A stretch of DNA of 64,000 nucleotides, from the NCBI GenBank assembly GCA_934675585.1, contig CAKUQY010000006.1:1-64000 (forward strand). Reading direction: 5' to 3'. Below the pieces are notes generated by a model, which was not told the DNA's origin, did not search any database, and saw only the letters and a list, made by a program, of their open reading frames with translations. The DNA comes from an uncultured Opitutales bacterium. Lineage in GTDB: Bacteria > Verrucomicrobiota > Verrucomicrobiia > Opitutales > UBA953. Each line of letters starts with the position of its first letter. Positions within the stretch are counted from its first letter, which is position 1. The position numbers were made by a program, and so were the translations under genes. This document shows positions 62,577-64,000 of the stretch, piece by piece.

Positions 62577-63212
62577 ATGCCTCGAATTATAAAAATTTTT
62601 GACCACCCACTCATTCAACACAAAATGGCAATTTTGCGCGACAAAAATACCACGACGCAAATTTTTAGATCGCTCATCAGCGAAATCACAGAATTGATGT
62701 TTTACGAAGCAACAAAAAAATTAAAAACCGTTCCCGTGGACATCGAAACGCCGCTCGCCACCGCGCATTGTCAAAAACTCGACGGCAAAACAATCACCGT
62801 CGTTCCCATTTTGCGCGCCGGTCTCGCAATGATGCCCGCCATTCAATCTATTTTGCCAACTACCAAAATCGGAATGCTCGGCATCTATCGCGACGAACAA
62901 ACTCACGAACCCGTCGAATATTTTTGCAAATTGCCCAACGATTTAGAATTGCGCGATTTGTTTGTTGTTGACCCCATGCTCGCAACCGGCGGAAGTGCCG
63001 TAGATGCAATAAAACAAATTAAAAAACACAACCCGAGATCGATCACTTTCGTCTGCATTCTCGCCGCGCCCGAAGGACTCAACCTGCTCAAAAATGCGTT
63101 CCCAGATGTCGATATTTTTTGCGGCGCGCTCGATGAAAAACTCACAACAGACGCCTACATTTTTCCTGGTCTCGGCGACGCCGGCGACCGCATATTCGGC
63201 ACCGTAAAATAA
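62577..63212 (+). CDS. upp: Uracil phosphoribosyltransferase
   Basis: From ATG 62577 (MPRIIKIFDHPLIQHKMAIL) the product has 211 residues, the usual length. RAGLAMMPAIQSILPTTKIG is a conserved core; FVVDPMLATGGSAVDAI is the PRPP-binding loop and the end KLTTDAYIFPGLGDAGDRIF is typical. It converts uracil and PRPP to UMP for pyrimidine salvage. It is the only gene on this strand in the right 30 kb, divergent from ftsQ with 133 bases between them. Confidence 0.96.
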   Translation: MPRIIKIFDHPLIQHKMAILRDKNTTTQIFRSLISEITELMFYEATKKLKTVPVDIETPLATAHCQKLDGKTITVVPILRAGLAMMPAIQSILPTTKIGMLGIYRDEQTHEPVEYFCKLPNDLELRDLFVVDPMLATGGSAVDAIKQIKKHNPRSITFVCILAAPEGLNLLKNAFPDVDIFCGALDEKLTTDAYIFPGLGDAGDRIFGTVK

Positions 63213-63247
63213 ACTTCACGGGAACGCGGGAATTTTATCCCAACTTA

Positions 63248-64000
63248 TTATTTTTTAGGTGCGAATAAAACTCGGAATCCAATTTCCGAACTTTTTGTAT
63301 TTTCACGCCCCTTATTCACATTCGAAGCATCGCAAAATTTCGCGCTACTCTTAAAGCTTCCACCTTTAGAAACAGGATTAGAACCGCGCCAATCGCCGCA
63401 CCACTCCCAAACATTGCCGTACATATCGTAAACGCCCCATTTATTCGGTGCTTTCTCGCCAACATTACAAGTTGTCATCATTCCTCCGTATTGAGCATAT
63501 TTATTTAAATTTTCGGAGGATGCGTATGACGGATATTCCATCGTTCCCGCGCGGCAAACATATTCCCACTCTTCCGAAGTCGGCAATCGATATTCATAAT
63601 TTTCAGGAATCGTGTTCGCAATATGCGACAACTTTGTCAATTTTTTACAAAAATTAACGGCGTCGTTCCACGAAACGTTCTCAACGGGTCGATTTCTTCC
63701 CCGAAACTCCGACGGATTGTTCTTCATTATTTCTTCATATTCATCTTGAGACACTTCGTATTTGCCGATTTGATAATCTTTGTTCGTTATTGGAATCATT
63801 TGATTTCTAATTTTTTTTAGCGCGTTAAGAACCGAAGTCTCTTCAACAACTAAAACGGCTTCGGTTTTTTCCGATTTTTTTGGAATATTTCGATTATTTT
63901 CCGAAATCGTATTTGCAAGAACAATCCTGAATCCGATGTCTTCATATTTAAAATCTGGACCATTCGAATTATTAAAATAAAACGAACCACATGCTTCCGC
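63248..64000 (-). CDS. Multi-domain formylglycine-generating-enzyme-like (SUMF1) protein, 5' end outside window
   Basis: The frame is open to base 64000; the ATG at 63799 is internal. Two SUMF1 (FGE-sulfatase) modules are visible. Only the tail of the first is in the window (CGSFYFNNSNG ... YEDIGFRIVLANT). After a linker of about 35 residues the second shows IGKYEVSQDEYEEIMKNNPS, PVENVSWNDAVNFCKKL, YRLPTSEEWEYVCRAGT and GNVWEWCGDWRG ... GFRVLF. The conserved architecture is present, but whether it keeps the Cys pair of true formylglycine formation cannot be judged; many bacterial members are binding or oxygenase-like domains. Role unknown. Confidence 0.85.
   Translation of the reverse strand, partial: AEACGSFYFNNSNGPDFKYEDIGFRIVLANTISENNRNIPKKSEKTEAVLVVEETSVLNALKKIRNQMIPITNKDYQIGKYEVSQDEYEEIMKNNPSEFRGRNRPVENVSWNDAVNFCKKLTKLSHIANTIPENYEYRLPTSEEWEYVCRAGTMEYPSYASSENLNKYAQYGGMMTTCNVGEKAPNKWGVYDMYGNVWEWCGDWRGSNPVSKGGSFKSSAKFCDASNVNKGRENTKSSEIGFRVLFAPKK

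Larger units (their letters stand above)
1..64000. repeat. Genome-wide iterated octamer CGGGAACG / CGTTCCCG
   Basis: The core GGGAACG, usually preceded by C and often in the context GCGGGAACGC, recurs through the whole window on both strands. By hand I count 10 copies in the first 660 bases and 13 between 12650 and 15600, where chance would give about 0.1 and 0.4 for a given heptamer on either strand. It lies in coding DNA in several frames (AGT, GNA, RER; on the reverse strand VPA, AFP, RSR) and between genes, where inverted pairs form hairpins. Highly conserved genes such as fabF, acpP and the HU gene contain few copies. The variant GGGAGCG is also common. Function is unknown; the distribution resembles DNA-uptake sequences or HIP1-type motifs. 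Confidence 0.9.

Noticed and set aside
1-64000. tRNA or rRNA genes
   Set aside because: I looked for T-loop-like GGTTCGAATCC patterns and rRNA landmarks in the gaps and found none convincing.

Overview
The window looks like a chromosomal segment of a Gram-negative bacterium of the Verrucomicrobiota/Lentisphaerota (PVC) group, possibly Opitutales-like and host-associated. The reasons are a PEP-CTERM protein, two giant autotransporters built from passenger-associated repeats, GH110 and GH36/27-like glycosidases of the kind used on host glycans, an FtsZ with a divergent signature (so not a planctomycete or chlamydia), and YebC, ScpA and rubrerythrin-type housekeeping genes. The taxonomic placement is inference from gene content. 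No rRNA or tRNA gene was recognised.

Layout. 1-6.8 kb: an Rhs/YD-repeat protein entering from the left edge, then three orphan Rhs C-terminal toxin cassettes, each followed by a candidate immunity gene, and a final Rhs scrap. 6.85-12.6 kb: a GC-rich block with a clan GH-D alpha-galactosidase-like enzyme, a degenerate IS element, a GH110 alpha-galactosidase and a frameshifted epimerase remnant. 12.6-15.5 kb (minus strand): scpA, tsaE, a carrier-protein-like gene, a Nudix hydrolase and yebC. 15.6-30.5 kb (minus): two autotransporters of 2367 and 2162 residues and a secreted PEGA-like protein. 30.9-37.6 kb: rubrerythrin, an ATP-grasp enzyme, a TrmA/RlmD-type RNA methyltransferase, a DUF4143 ATPase, an RluD-type pseudouridine synthase and a parvulin-like chaperone. 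38-48 kb: a PEP-CTERM protein, a nucleotidyltransferase, a lipase-like hydrolase, fabG-acpP-fabF, an HU protein, a methyltransferase, a TPR protein and panB. 48.4-56.2 kb: a second DUF4143 ATPase and a surface-polysaccharide operon (GbsR-like regulator, IspD/TarI-like cytidylyltransferase, epimerase, polysaccharide pyruvyltransferase, flippase, LicD). 56.5-63.2 kb: hisC, a Sel1 protein, clpP, ftsZ, ftsA, ftsQ and divergent upp. The right edge holds a protein with at least two formylglycine-generating-enzyme-like domains.

Three things stand out. (1) The octamer CGGGAACG / CGTTCCCG is strongly over-represented across the whole window. It occurs on both strands, inside genes (read as AGT, GNA, RER, VPA, AFP or RSR) and between genes, where inverted pairs form apparent terminators. 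That is the pattern of DNA-uptake sequences or other genome-wide iterated motifs. (2) The Rhs locus is a tip-swapping array with evidence of mosaic recombination. (3) The pyruvyltransferase gene is interrupted in its last quarter by an 11-base poly-G/C tract, and a 9- or 12-base tract would restore a 47-codon tail ending in a family-like motif. This is a strong candidate for phase variation of a surface polysaccharide.

The spaces between operons are filled with several families of dispersed repeats rather than genes, including a decayed PEP-CTERM 3' end and a repeat that supplies the stop codon of two unrelated genes.
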